Part shown: positions 16,399-24,075 of the stretch, in pieces
Position numbering within the stretch: the stretch's first letter is position 1
Layout of the letters: every line of letters starts with the position of its first letter
Assembly (NCBI GenBank): GCA_030645475.1
Contig: JAUSMA010000069.1
Location: 124,001 to 188,000, forward strand
DNA: 64,000 nt
Direction: 5' to 3'
DNA from: Nitrospirota bacterium
GTDB taxonomy: Bacteria > Nitrospirota > Nitrospiria > Nitrospirales > Nitrospiraceae
Notes under the pieces: model-generated
What the model saw: the letters and a program-made list of their open reading frames with translations, nothing else
Told to the model about the DNA's origin: nothing
Databases searched by the model: none
Position numbers and translations under genes: made by a program

Positions 16399-17655
16399 AT
16401 GGCCAAGCAGGATAAGATGGATCGACATCTCCGCTGCTCGTTTTGTGGAAAGAGCCGCGACGAAGTCCGCAAGTTGATTGCCGGGCCTACCGTCTATATT
16501 TGCGACGAATGCGTCAACCTCTGTAACGACATCATTGCCGAGGATTGGGAAGAAGCCAAAGAAGAGATCTCGTCAAAAATCAAGAAGCCGGTGGAAATTA
16601 AACACCACTTGGATCAATACGTCGTGGGACAGGAGCGGGCCAAGAAAATCCTCTCGGTGGCCGTGCATAACCACTACAAGCGGATCTCGGCTAAAGACAA
16701 AGATACTGACGAAGTCCAGCTCCAAAAAGGCAATATCCTCATGCTGGGGCCTACCGGCACGGGGAAAACGCTGTTGGCCCAAACCCTCGCAAAGTATCTG
16801 GACGTGCCATTTACGTTGGCCGATGCCACAACGCTGACCGAAGCAGGGTATGTCGGTGAAGATGTCGAAAATATCATCCTCAAGTTGTTGCAGGCATCGG
16901 ACTACGATGTTGAGCGGGCTGAGCGAGGCATCGTCTACATCGATGAAATCGATAAGATCAGCCGGAAGAGCGACAGCCCCTCCATCACCCGCGATGTCTC
17001 GGGCGAAGGGGTGCAGCAGGCGCTCCTCAAGCTCATCGAGGGAACGGTCGCCAATGTCCCGCCTCAGGGCGGTCGCAAACATCCGCACCAAGAGTTTATT
17101 CAGGTCAACACGAGCAATATCCTGTTCATCTGCGGCGGAGCGTTCGTCGGGCTCGAACAGATTATCGAGCAGCGTCTGAATCGAAAATCGATGGGATTCG
17201 GCGCCGAGGTCCGAGGTCGAAATGAAATTCGGCTCGGTGAATTGTTCGCAAGAGTGCAGCCGGAAGACTTCCTCAAGTACGGTTTGATTCCGGAGTTCGT
17301 CGGCCGGTTGCCGGTCGTGGCCACTCTGGATGAGCTGGATGAACGAGCCCTCATTCGAATTTTGACCGAACCGAAAAACGCGCTCACGAAACAGTACGAG
17401 AAGCTACTCTCCTTCGAAAAAGTGAAGCTCAAGTTCACGGAAGGCGCGCTGGGCGCGATCGCGCGGAAGGCATTCGTTCAGAAGACAGGCGCTCGTGGCT
17501 TGCGCGCCATTCTCGAAGACGTGATGTTAGACGTGATGTACGACGCGCCTTCGCAGAAGCAGATCAAGGAAGTCCTTATCACTGAGGATGCGATCCTTGG
17601 AAAGCATGCCCCTATCAGGATTTTCGAGCAGGATAAGGATGCGAAAACAGCATAA
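16399..17655 (+). CDS. clpX: ATP-dependent Clp protease ATP-binding subunit
   Basis: 418 residues. The N-terminal C4 zinc-binding domain reads CSFCGKS...CDECVNLC. Then come Walker A GPTGTGKT, Walker [11 protein letters not shown] and the sensor region [10 protein letters not shown]. The ClpP-docking loop lies in the usual place, near the Ala/Gly-rich GGAFVGLE segment. ClpX is a hexameric unfoldase that feeds ClpP. The ribosome site GGGGGAGG precedes the ATG. A stem-loop about 60 bases after the stop probably ends the tig-clpP-clpX transcript. Confidence 0.98.
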   Translation: MAKQDKMDRHLRCSFCGKSRDEVRKLIAGPTVYICDECVNLCNDIIAEDWEEAKEEISSKIKKPVEIKHHLDQYVVGQERAKKILSVAVHNHYKRISAKDKDTDEVQLQKGNILMLGPTGTGKTLLAQTLAKYLDVPFTLADATTLTEAGYVGEDVENIILKLLQASDYDVERAERGIVYIDEIDKISRKSDSPSITRDVSGEGVQQALLKLIEGTVANVPPQGGRKHPHQEFIQVNTSNILFICGGAFVGLEQIIEQRLNRKSMGFGAEVRGRNEIRLGELFARVQPEDFLKYGLIPEFVGRLPVVATLDELDERALIRILTEPKNALTKQYEKLLSFEKVKLKFTEGALGAIARKAFVQKTGARGLRAILEDVMLDVMYDAPSQKQIKEVLITEDAILGKHAPIRIFEQDKDAKTA

Positions 17656-17713
17656 GTTATTGTAAGTCAGTCTGTTTGTCGCGTAATCGTTTACCCGTCG
17701 AATATAAAGCTCT

Positions 17714-17744
17714 CCAGGCCAGGATCATTCCTGGTCTGGTATTT
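17714..17744 (+). terminator. Probable terminator after clpX
   Basis: CCAGGCCAGGA, four bases, TCCTGGTCTGG form an 11-bp stem with one G-U pair. TATTT follows, a weak T run. Confidence 0.55.
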
Positions 17745-17832
17745 CCCCTGTAAGGCGCCTTCTCGAATAGGCCTGCTCCTGGCTATCTTCCTCGACCCAA
17801 TCTTTGACCGATTGATAACTTTGCGCTTTTCC

Positions 17833-17860
17833 TCGACAAGCTAGAAGGCTGCGCTATACT
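17833..17860 (+). promoter_or_regulatory. Predicted sigma-70 promoter of the PilZ pair
   Basis: TCGACA and TATACT, each one base from consensus, are separated by 16 bases. Transcription would start near 17867, about 24 bases before the GTG start, with CGGAGGACG as the ribosome site. Confidence 0.55.
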
Positions 17861-17890
17861 TGCCTTGTCACTCTTGAACGCGGAGGACGT

Positions 17891-18409
17891 GTGAAATATC
17901 CAGTGTCTTCAAGCCTTCGACACAAAGGCAAAACTCTCGACCTTGATGCGACCCGTGAAGTGATCACCCTCTTGGGTATCAACGGCGAACCGATGGGCAA
18001 TTTGTCCTGGGATTTCGTCATCGACCAGATTCTGGCCTATCGCAATCCTCCGACGAGCCGAGAAACCAGGAACGAGCCGCGGGTAGCACTCACGTTTCGT
18101 ATCAAATACAAGACTCCTGAGGGCCAGCAGTTTGAAAGTCGCGCAGGCGGCATCGGCGGCGGCGGGCTCTTTATCGAAAGCCAGAGCCCTCTCCCGGTCG
18201 GTACTAAGCTCGCGCTTGAATTTTCGCTACCAGAAAAGCCATCAGAATGGTTGCCCGCGAAGGGTCTTGTCGCCTGGGTCTGTCCTAAGGCAGATCAATA
18301 TACGTTTAGTCCAGGCATGGGGGTTCGCTTTACGGAGATCAACCCCGAGATCCGCAATTTCGTGCTGGACCTGGTGAAATCTCTCCAGCCTGTGGGTCAA
18401 CCGGCCTAG
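17891..18409 (+). CDS. PilZ-domain protein, Myxo type (copy 1)
   Basis: 172 residues from a GTG start supported by CGGAGG. A short N-terminal domain of about 50 residues precedes a PilZ-like domain: NEPRVALTFRIKYKTPEGQQ, then AGGIGGGGLFIESQSPLPVG, EFSLPE and ending GMGVRFTEINPEIRNFV. The glycine-rich loop and the GLFI strand match the Myxococcus-type PilZ subfamily. In classical PilZ proteins the loop holds D/N-x-S-x-x-G, which contacts cyclic di-GMP; here the D and S positions are Gly, so ligand binding is uncertain. It is followed by a paralogue of the same length after 52 bases. Confidence 0.85.
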   Translation: MKYPVSSSLRHKGKTLDLDATREVITLLGINGEPMGNLSWDFVIDQILAYRNPPTSRETRNEPRVALTFRIKYKTPEGQQFESRAGGIGGGGLFIESQSPLPVGTKLALEFSLPEKPSEWLPAKGLVAWVCPKADQYTFSPGMGVRFTEINPEIRNFVLDLVKSLQPVGQPA

Positions 18410-18461
18410 TGACTATCCGTCTGCTATCGAGTCATTTCCTGTTCAACTCAAAGGTCTGACC

Positions 18462-18980
18462 ATGAAGTTCAATGTGACGACGACGGGGGGACATATGGGG
18501 AAAATCCTCGAAATGGACCCTGATCGTGAGATGGTCTCATTACTGAGCGCGACAGGAGCCTTGCTTGGCGTTCTTCCATGGGGAGAGATGATCGAGCAGG
18601 TTTTGGCCGGTGACGACGACGCGCGATTCGCCCATGCCCGCGCACACCCGAGAGCGCCACTCGCCTTGAAGGTCCGGTACACGACACCGGAAGGTAAACA
18701 GTTCGACAGTCTGACAGGTGGTATCGGCGCAGGCGGGCTCTTTATCGAAAGCAGCACCCCGTTGGCCCCGGGAACCGAACTGTCCGTCGAGTTTGCCCTG
18801 CCGGATCGTCCCTGGGAAAAATACCAGGCCACAGCCAAGGTCGCCTGGACCCGCAACAAGCCCGAACGACATCTATTGTTTCCCGGGATGGGCGTTCAAT
18901 TCACCAACATCGACGAAAAGGCCCGCAAAGAGCTGGTTGAGCTTGTCGAGGCGTTGAATCGCACTCGCCTCACAACCTAG
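18462..18980 (+). CDS. PilZ-domain protein, Myxo type (copy 2)
   Basis: 172 residues, the same length and layout as its upstream neighbour. It has an N-terminal segment (GKILEMDPDREMVSLLSATG), then HPRAPLALKVRYTTPEGKQF, TGGIGAGGLFIESSTPLAPG, EFALPD and GMGVQFTNIDEKARKEL. The two proteins align without large gaps and look like an old tandem duplication. As in copy 1, the cyclic di-GMP loop lacks the usual D and S. The ribosome site AAAGGT is weak, so it is probably co-transcribed. A palindromic repeat begins immediately after its stop codon. Confidence 0.85.
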   Translation: MKFNVTTTGGHMGKILEMDPDREMVSLLSATGALLGVLPWGEMIEQVLAGDDDARFAHARAHPRAPLALKVRYTTPEGKQFDSLTGGIGAGGLFIESSTPLAPGTELSVEFALPDRPWEKYQATAKVAWTRNKPERHLLFPGMGVQFTNIDEKARKELVELVEALNRTRLTT

Positions 18981-19104
18981 CAGGATGCTGAAAAAGGCTG
19001 CCAGCGGCGTTCTCAGCTCACAAGAATCCTCAACGTACCACGAGGGTACGCCTTCGGTTCTTGCAAGCCTGCGGCCTTGCTGGGCAGTCTTTTTGAGCAT
19101 CCTG
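18981..19104. repeat. 124-bp palindromic intergenic repeat element
   Basis: The outer arms are CAGGATGCTGAAAAAGGCTG and, at the other end, the complement of CAGGATGCTCAAAAAGACTG. The centre is CGTACC-ACGA-GGGTACG. The whole element can fold into one long imperfect hairpin. It starts at the first base after a PilZ stop codon. Its structure (ends matched, no coding capacity) is that of a MITE-like or REP-like dispersed repeat, and it may also end transcription. Confidence 0.85.
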
Positions 19105-19179
19105 CCCGATATTCTCCGTTATCCCAGACATGCGAACCAGTGAAGTTCTGGTCTGTCCACAACGTTTTCCCTCAGCCCG

Positions 19180-19983
19180 CTAGAGTCCTCCTCGCTTCGC
19201 CCAGTTCCTCACCCCACTGTCGGCATCCATGACCACTGCCCTATCAAGCGCGGCCTTCGCCGCGACATCGCTGCGCATTCCCAAACGATAGGCCGCTTCT
19301 GTTCGCACCCCAGGCGAGGAGTCATTGGCCAACCGCTCTCTGAGCCAGGAAGAAACCGCCACGCCGCCCCATTCGCCCACCGCAGCCACAATTCCCTGAC
19401 GCACGTCTGAGTCTGAGTCCTGTCCTGCTGCGATTAACGAAGAAACCGATTGGCTCGAGTCGATTTGCAGCAATGCTCGCACGGCCGCTTTCCTGGTCGC
19501 CGCATTCGAAGATCGCAATAAGCCAACGATTGGATCCAGTACCCGCGGGGTCGGTTCGATCTCGCCGATCGCGACAACTGCCGCCTGGCGGACTGACTCG
19601 ACAGGATCCCCTAGCGCCTGTGCCAACAGGGCGACGATTGCATCTGTGGCTGTGGGTCTTAATCGTCCCATGGCTGTCACCGATGCTTGTCGGACTGCTT
19701 CATCAGGATCCTGTACAAGGAGGAAAATCGAGTCTATGGATCCTCGGCCACCGATTTTACCCAGGGATTCAGCAGCCGTTCGCCGCATCTCTGGCCGCTC
19801 ATCGTGGAGCAACTCAAGCAGGAGTGAGACGGCGCGTTCCTTCGAGGGCGGCGGAGAGTCCTGGATACATCCGGCGAGACAGAGGAGGGTTAGGACGACT
19901 GCACAAGCGATAGTGACAGAGGTCGTACGAGGAAGCAGATTCCAGGTAGCGGGCGGGTTGGTGAAGGCCGTATTCCGGCTCAC
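19180..19983 (-). CDS. HEAT-repeat lipoprotein
   Basis: 267 residues. A signal ends in a lipobox (LTLLCLAGC, Cys at about residue 38), so the mature protein is probably lipid-anchored in the envelope. Six or so HEAT/PBS-lyase-like repeats of about 30 residues fill the rest (LLELLHDERPEMRRTAAESL, then GKIGGRG; LVQDPDEAVRQASVTAMGRL; and so on). Such solenoids bind protein partners; no catalytic residues are visible. The start codon overlaps the stop of the TatA-like gene by four bases, so the two are co-translated. Confidence 0.86.
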   Translation of the reverse strand: MSRNTAFTNPPATWNLLPRTTSVTIACAVVLTLLCLAGCIQDSPPPSKERAVSLLLELLHDERPEMRRTAAESLGKIGGRGSIDSIFLLVQDPDEAVRQASVTAMGRLRPTATDAIVALLAQALGDPVESVRQAAVVAIGEIEPTPRVLDPIVGLLRSSNAATRKAAVRALLQIDSSQSVSSLIAAGQDSDSDVRQGIVAAVGEWGGVAVSSWLRERLANDSSPGVRTEAAYRLGMRSDVAAKAALDRAVVMDADSGVRNWAKRGGL

Positions 19984-20783
19984 GCTTGTTTAGGAGGCTC
20001 TTCGTGCAAGGCCGGCATCTCTTTGGCTGCTTCGATGGATTGCTGAAATTCCTTCTGGGCCGAGTCCATTTCGGCTTGGATGGTTCGCATCTCTGGATCG
20101 ACGGAATTGCGGACATCGGCGACAGCCTGCTTGAAGGTTCGCAACGCATCGCCAAGTCCTTCTCCCAAGCTTTGCATGTCCCCCGGAGAGATGCCGGCCG
20201 GTTGCGCGGCCTGGGCCTTCATTGCTGCTTGCTGTGCCTGGACGCGAGCCACGGCATCCTTGTTGACGATGGCAGAGGGGCGTTTGGCCACAGGTTTTGC
20301 CTGCGCACCGGGAGGAAGAGGCGGGTACTGTGCCTTCATCATCGGGGAGGGAGCCGCTGCGCGCTCCTCCATCGTAGGAGGCTGTTGACCCTGCGCGGCT
20401 GATTGGGTGGAGACTGACGGGGCCGACGCTGGCCGAGGAGCCTGTGGCTGGGCCGCCATGTTGTACATCAAGGCAGCGGTCGTTCCAGGAGTGAGTTCTG
20501 GTCCCGGCGTATAGGGTGCCGTCGGTTTCAGAGCAGCCGGAGCCTGTCCCTGCGCCGCCACCGGTGCAGCCTGAATGGTCGACTGGACCTGCATCGGCTC
20601 CGGTTGCGTGACGTCGGACGACGCTGCTTCCGCTGGCGGAGGGATCTCGTTGACTTCCTTCTTGAACCCCTTGAGCGCCTTGCCGACCCCTTCACCGATT
20701 TGGGGGAGCTTGCCTGCCCCGAAAATGATGAGGACAATGACGAGAATGATGATCAGTTCCGAGATCCCCATGGTACCAAACAT
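19980..20783 (-). CDS. TatA-like twin-arginine translocase component with long C-terminal tail
   Basis: 267 residues. The first 50 are a standard TatA: a transmembrane helix (ELIIILVIVLIIFGAGKLPQ), the FGAGKLPQIGEG hinge and the amphipathic helix VGKALKGFKKEVNE. The rest is about 210 residues rich in Pro, Ala and Gln, far longer than the 60-90 residues of TatA. It ends in a predicted helix with VRNSVDPEMRTIQAEMDSAQ. TatA forms the pore of the Tat system that exports folded proteins. No tatC is nearby. TatA versus TatB cannot be settled from the N-terminus alone. It is coupled to a HEAT lipoprotein gene. Confidence 0.85.
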   Translation of the reverse strand: MFGTMGISELIIILVIVLIIFGAGKLPQIGEGVGKALKGFKKEVNEIPPPAEAASSDVTQPEPMQVQSTIQAAPVAAQGQAPAALKPTAPYTPGPELTPGTTAALMYNMAAQPQAPRPASAPSVSTQSAAQGQQPPTMEERAAAPSPMMKAQYPPLPPGAQAKPVAKRPSAIVNKDAVARVQAQQAAMKAQAAQPAGISPGDMQSLGEGLGDALRTFKQAVADVRNSVDPEMRTIQAEMDSAQKEFQQSIEAAKEMPALHEEPPKQA

Positions 20784-20886
20784 GGCGTGGTTCCTTTATC
20801 CTGTAAATCGCCGACGGCCTTGCCCCTATTGAGAATCGACGCAACTCTATAGGCCAGGAGGAGGCACTGTCAAGGAAGGGCGGAGG

Positions 20887-22086
20887 CTAGAAAATCGGTA
20901 TGATTTCAGTCTGCAACGGCAATCCAAATACCAGCGCCTCATGGTCGGAGAGGTACACATCCAGCTCGCTTCTAATCCCAAACTCGCCCGGTAAATAGAT
21001 CCCCGGCTCGATCGAGAAACAGGTTTTCGGCATGAGTCGGCGGGTATCTTGTGTTTCCAAGCCATCGATATTGGCTCCGTTGCCATGGACCTCTTCACCG
21101 ATAGAATGGCCCGTGCGGTGGACGAACTGATCGCCATAACCGCCTTGCTGGATGACGTGGCGGCAGGCCGCGTCAACCTCCCAGCCGAATGGGCGACGGC
21201 CGGCAGAAGTTTCTGTCTTGGCAAAGGTCAAGGCTGCGTCCCGTCCCGCCCGGACCAAGTCGAATATTTTGCGCTGTTTCGCCGGCACCGTGCTGCCGAC
21301 ATAGCCGGTCCATGTAATATCGGCGTACACCGAGCCGGCTTCCGCTCGTTTGGCCCAGAGGTCGATCAACAACAGCGCATCGCGTATGACGTCGGCAGAC
21401 CCGATCTCTGTCGGACCGTAATGAGGATCGGCGCTGTGGGCATTGACGGCAGCGATCGGTGCACTCGACGTGACCATCCCGGCATCGCGTATGCGAGACA
21501 AGATGAACTGCTGGACTCCATACTCAGTGAGACTCCGGCCTTGCGCGATCTCCTCATGCACATGACCGAACGTTTCGTCGACGATGCGACGGAGGGCCGC
21601 AGCGGCATATTGATGCGATGCGAGTTGACGGTCCGTCCAGCAGGCTTCGAACACCTGGATCAAATCCGCTGAACTGACCACCTCGACACCGTAACTCCTG
21701 ATCAATTCGATCGTGCCGGCATCTACGCGCGACACGTAGGGCACCGCATTCAGCGGAGAATACTGCATCGCGACACGAGGGCTTCCGGCGAGCAGGCGCC
21801 CGAGGATCTGCCGTTGCTGCTCCCAGGACACATAACAGTCGATTTGTCCCGGCAAGGTATCCAGTACATGGGGCTCGATGCGATGCAACAGTTTGACGGG
21901 AGTTCCCTGCGCGGGAATCCAGTAATACCAGCGTCTCGTCACATGGAGGGTCGGGTCAAGCTGGAGGATGCGATAGGCGAGGGGATCGCTGTAGCGGAAG
22001 TCATAGAAGAGCCAGCCGTCGACTCTGGCATCGCGAAGCGACTGCTGAATCTCGCTGATACGTTGCTGCAGGGCTTTGGTTATCAT
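20887..22086 (-). CDS. M24-family metallopeptidase (Xaa-Pro aminopeptidase type)
   Basis: 399 residues. An N-terminal creatinase-like domain (GWLFYDFRYSDPLAYRIL) is followed by the pita-bread catalytic domain. The five metal ligands are visible: Asp in LLIDLWA, Asp in VYADITWTG, His in HRTGHSIGEEVHG, Glu in FSIEPGIYLPGEFG and Glu in RSELDVYL. It probably removes N-terminal residues before proline. There is no Shine-Dalgarno sequence before the ATG. Instead a sigma-70 promoter places the start of the mRNA at the start codon, so it is predicted to be leaderless. Confidence 0.92.
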   Translation of the reverse strand: MITKALQQRISEIQQSLRDARVDGWLFYDFRYSDPLAYRILQLDPTLHVTRRWYYWIPAQGTPVKLLHRIEPHVLDTLPGQIDCYVSWEQQRQILGRLLAGSPRVAMQYSPLNAVPYVSRVDAGTIELIRSYGVEVVSSADLIQVFEACWTDRQLASHQYAAAALRRIVDETFGHVHEEIAQGRSLTEYGVQQFILSRIRDAGMVTSSAPIAAVNAHSADPHYGPTEIGSADVIRDALLLIDLWAKRAEAGSVYADITWTGYVGSTVPAKQRKIFDLVRAGRDAALTFAKTETSAGRRPFGWEVDAACRHVIQQGGYGDQFVHRTGHSIGEEVHGNGANIDGLETQDTRRLMPKTCFSIEPGIYLPGEFGIRSELDVYLSDHEALVFGLPLQTEIIPIF

Positions 22087-22092
22087 AGAGGC

Positions 22093-22122
22093 ATCATATT
22101 CGTCGGCTCAGCAAGCCGTCAA
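22093..22122 (-). promoter_or_regulatory. Predicted promoter giving a leaderless M24 peptidase mRNA
   Basis: On the minus strand, TTGACG and TATGAT are separated by 18 bases. Only six bases lie between the -10 element and the ATG, so transcription should begin at or next to the start codon. Confidence 0.6.
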
Positions 22123-22151
22123 TGAGGCGGCTAGGAGATCGACGATCATGC

Positions 22152-22157
22152 TACAAT
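22152..22157 (+). promoter_or_regulatory. Extended -10 element placed for a leaderless mRNA
   Basis: TGCTACAAT (TG-n-TACAAT) ends seven bases before the ATG at 22165. No good -35 element is present, as is usual with extended -10 promoters. It lies in the same 78-bp divergent spacer as the promoter of the M24 peptidase gene. Confidence 0.5.
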
Positions 22158-22164
22158 ACGCCGC

Positions 22165-22629
22165 ATGACCGTCGAGCATGGACCAGAACCTTCTCAATTT
22201 CGTGTAACCCTGTTTGTCGGACCACAACCGGTGGAGGGAAGACCCTTCACTTCTTCCTGTGTCTTCAATGTCAAGAAGCGGAGTTGGAAGGGTGGAGTTC
22301 AGGTCGCCGTCGCGATCACAGACGCGCAAATCGATCAGCTCCACGCTGATATGGCCCTTTCTCACTGGCTGGCGCAGGCCTTGAACGATCTCCCAGAGGA
22401 AGATCGTCCCGCGCAGGAGGAGCGAGCGCACGAACTGTTTATTCAAGCGGTCTGCTGGTGCAAACTCGACTTACTGCTGCATGCTGGCATCACGCAAGAC
22501 AACCAATGTCTCGCAGATGACAGATGGATTGTTGAGGTTCGCGATACGGTGATCGAGCGAACGAACTTCATCACCTCGTACATTGCCACCGAACTGGACC
22601 TCATACAGAGAGATGTCACTGCGCCATGA
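22165..22629 (+). CDS. Hypothetical protein, 154 aa
   Basis: I do not recognise a family. The protein is soluble, with a beta-rich N-terminal third (FRVTLFVGPQPVEGRPFTSS and NVKKRSWKGGVQVAVAITDA). The C-terminal part is helical and acidic, with three Cys at about residues 94, 96 and 113 and no signal peptide or membrane segment. Codon use matches neighbours. There is no Shine-Dalgarno sequence; the extended -10 seven bases upstream predicts a leaderless mRNA. It is divergent from the M24 peptidase gene. Confidence 0.75.
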   Translation: MTVEHGPEPSQFRVTLFVGPQPVEGRPFTSSCVFNVKKRSWKGGVQVAVAITDAQIDQLHADMALSHWLAQALNDLPEEDRPAQEERAHELFIQAVCWCKLDLLLHAGITQDNQCLADDRWIVEVRDTVIERTNFITSYIATELDLIQRDVTAP

Positions 22630-22646
22630 AGTTCTCTTCCTGAGCG

Positions 22647-22662
22647 CGGCAGGGGGTTTGCA
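22647..22662 (+). promoter_or_regulatory. Candidate sigma-54 promoter of the 144-aa secreted protein gene
   Basis: CGGCAG-GGGGT-TTGCA keeps the exact GG/GC spacing and most consensus positions of a -24/-12 promoter. It overlaps a possible sigma-70 promoter, TTGCAA (22658) with TATAAC (22680) at 16-base spacing. The two calls are alternatives. Confidence 0.4.
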
Positions 22663-22769
22663 ATCAGTGTTGAATTTGTTATAACCCCACTACCCCTAAA
22701 TCAGAGGTGAGTGGCTCCGGGGTCAACCATTACCGCTCAGCTCGCGCTGTCGAAGAAGGAGGATTTTTC

Positions 22770-23204
22770 GTGAACATCTATTCATCGTCATCCAATCGAC
22801 CCTATGCTGGTTCCAGCTTCAAACTCGTGGCAGTCGTTCTGCTCCTGGCCCTTTCCGCCATCACCATGTCGCCGTCGGCCTGGAGTCAAGACAACATGGC
22901 TTCCTCGTCAAATGCGAGCGCGGAGGGGGGGAGCGCGTCGAGTGCAGGCATGCAAGCGGCCGCTGGGTTTTCCACCCTCCTGTATCTTCCCCTGAAAGCA
23001 GCCTTCGCCATCAGCGGAGGGATTGTCGGAGGCCTCGCCTACGCGTTTTCAGGCGGGAATGAACAGGCGGCGAAGAGCATTTGGACCACGAGTCTCTATG
23101 GGACCTATATCCTGACTCCGGATCATCTCCAAGGCAATCGCCCGATCCGCTTCCTGGGGGTTGCCGATTCGAGTGATGCCTCGGCCCAAGAATCTACCCG
23201 CTAG
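22770..23204 (+). CDS. Hypothetical secreted or membrane-attached protein, 144 aa
   Basis: A GTG start with the strong ribosome site GAAGGAGG seven bases upstream. An N-terminal hydrophobic signal (FKLVAVVLLLALSAITMSPS) ends near AWSQ. A Ser/Ala-rich linker follows, then a glycine-rich hydrophobic segment that could be a membrane span (AAFAISGGIVGGLAYAFSGG). It ends TYILTPDHLQGNRPIRFLGV. I do not recognise the family. The gene is three bases from the following amidotransferase gene, so they probably share a transcript. Confidence 0.75.
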   Translation: MNIYSSSSNRPYAGSSFKLVAVVLLLALSAITMSPSAWSQDNMASSSNASAEGGSASSAGMQAAAGFSTLLYLPLKAAFAISGGIVGGLAYAFSGGNEQAAKSIWTTSLYGTYILTPDHLQGNRPIRFLGVADSSDASAQESTR

Positions 23205-23207
23205 CCG

Positions 23208-23948
23208 ATGAAACCGATCATCGGCGTTACACCAGATTTCAACGCCGGTGATCGGAAGGAATGGGGTGGGCGCGAGCCCACCTATTTTTTACGTGCGCGC
23301 TACATTCGTGCCATCGAAGAACTGGGAGGCATCCCGCTCGTCCTTCCCCTCCTTGCAGATCGAGCCACGAGACGGCGTCTTCTAGGACAGCTTGACGGAC
23401 TCCTCCTTACCGGAAGCGGGCCGGACTTGCCCCCGACATTGTACGGTGAGCGCCAACGTTTTCCGTTCGGCATCGTCAGTGCGCGTCGCGCAAACTTCGA
23501 ACTGGACGTCGTGCACCTGGCAAGGAAGGCCGACCTCCCGCTGCTCGGCATCTGCGGAGGCATGCAGACGATGAACGTGGCCTGTGGCGGCAGTTTGTTT
23601 CAGGACATCGCGTCTCAGGTCGCGAAACCGCTTCAGCATCGGCAACGGACTTCTGCAACGAATCTCAGCCACACCGTGACCGTGGCGCCAGGCAGCCTAT
23701 TGCGCCGTATCGTCCGGTCGGTTTCGATGCGGGTGAACAGCTCCCATCATCAATCGGTCAAGGCCGTCGCACCGTCGTTGATCGCCAGCGCTGTGGCTCC
23801 CGATGGCATCGTGGAAGCGATCGAATCGCCGGCTCAGCGTTTTTTCCTCGGTATCCAGTGGCACCCTGAATTTCTTTTCGAGCAGCATCTCCACCACCGG
23901 CGCCTGTTCGAGGCATTTTTGCGCGCCGCCCGCCGCTCCGCATCATGA
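23208..23948 (+). CDS. Class I glutamine amidotransferase-like hydrolase (peptidase C26, PuuD-like)
   Basis: 246 residues. The start KPIIGVTPDF, the nucleophile Cys in LLGICGGMQTMNVACGG and the catalytic His/Glu in FLGIQWHPEF match the gamma-glutamyl-GABA hydrolase (PuuD/C26) family. The triad looks intact. PuuD-type enzymes hydrolyse gamma-glutamyl amide bonds in polyamine breakdown, but the substrate here is not known. An amino acid permease gene follows, which fits amino acid or polyamine metabolism. Confidence 0.9.
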   Translation: MKPIIGVTPDFNAGDRKEWGGREPTYFLRARYIRAIEELGGIPLVLPLLADRATRRRLLGQLDGLLLTGSGPDLPPTLYGERQRFPFGIVSARRANFELDVVHLARKADLPLLGICGGMQTMNVACGGSLFQDIASQVAKPLQHRQRTSATNLSHTVTVAPGSLLRRIVRSVSMRVNSSHHQSVKAVAPSLIASAVAPDGIVEAIESPAQRFFLGIQWHPEFLFEQHLHHRRLFEAFLRAARRSAS

Positions 23949-24075
23949 GCACAGAGGCGTTCGCTTCGGACCGGACGGTGAGCCGTGCACCGTCGCCTGC
24001 TATACTTCACTGGATATGGAACGAGAATCGTTTGACCAGCCGGCAGCCTTTCCTCCTATCCGTAGGGGAGGGGCA

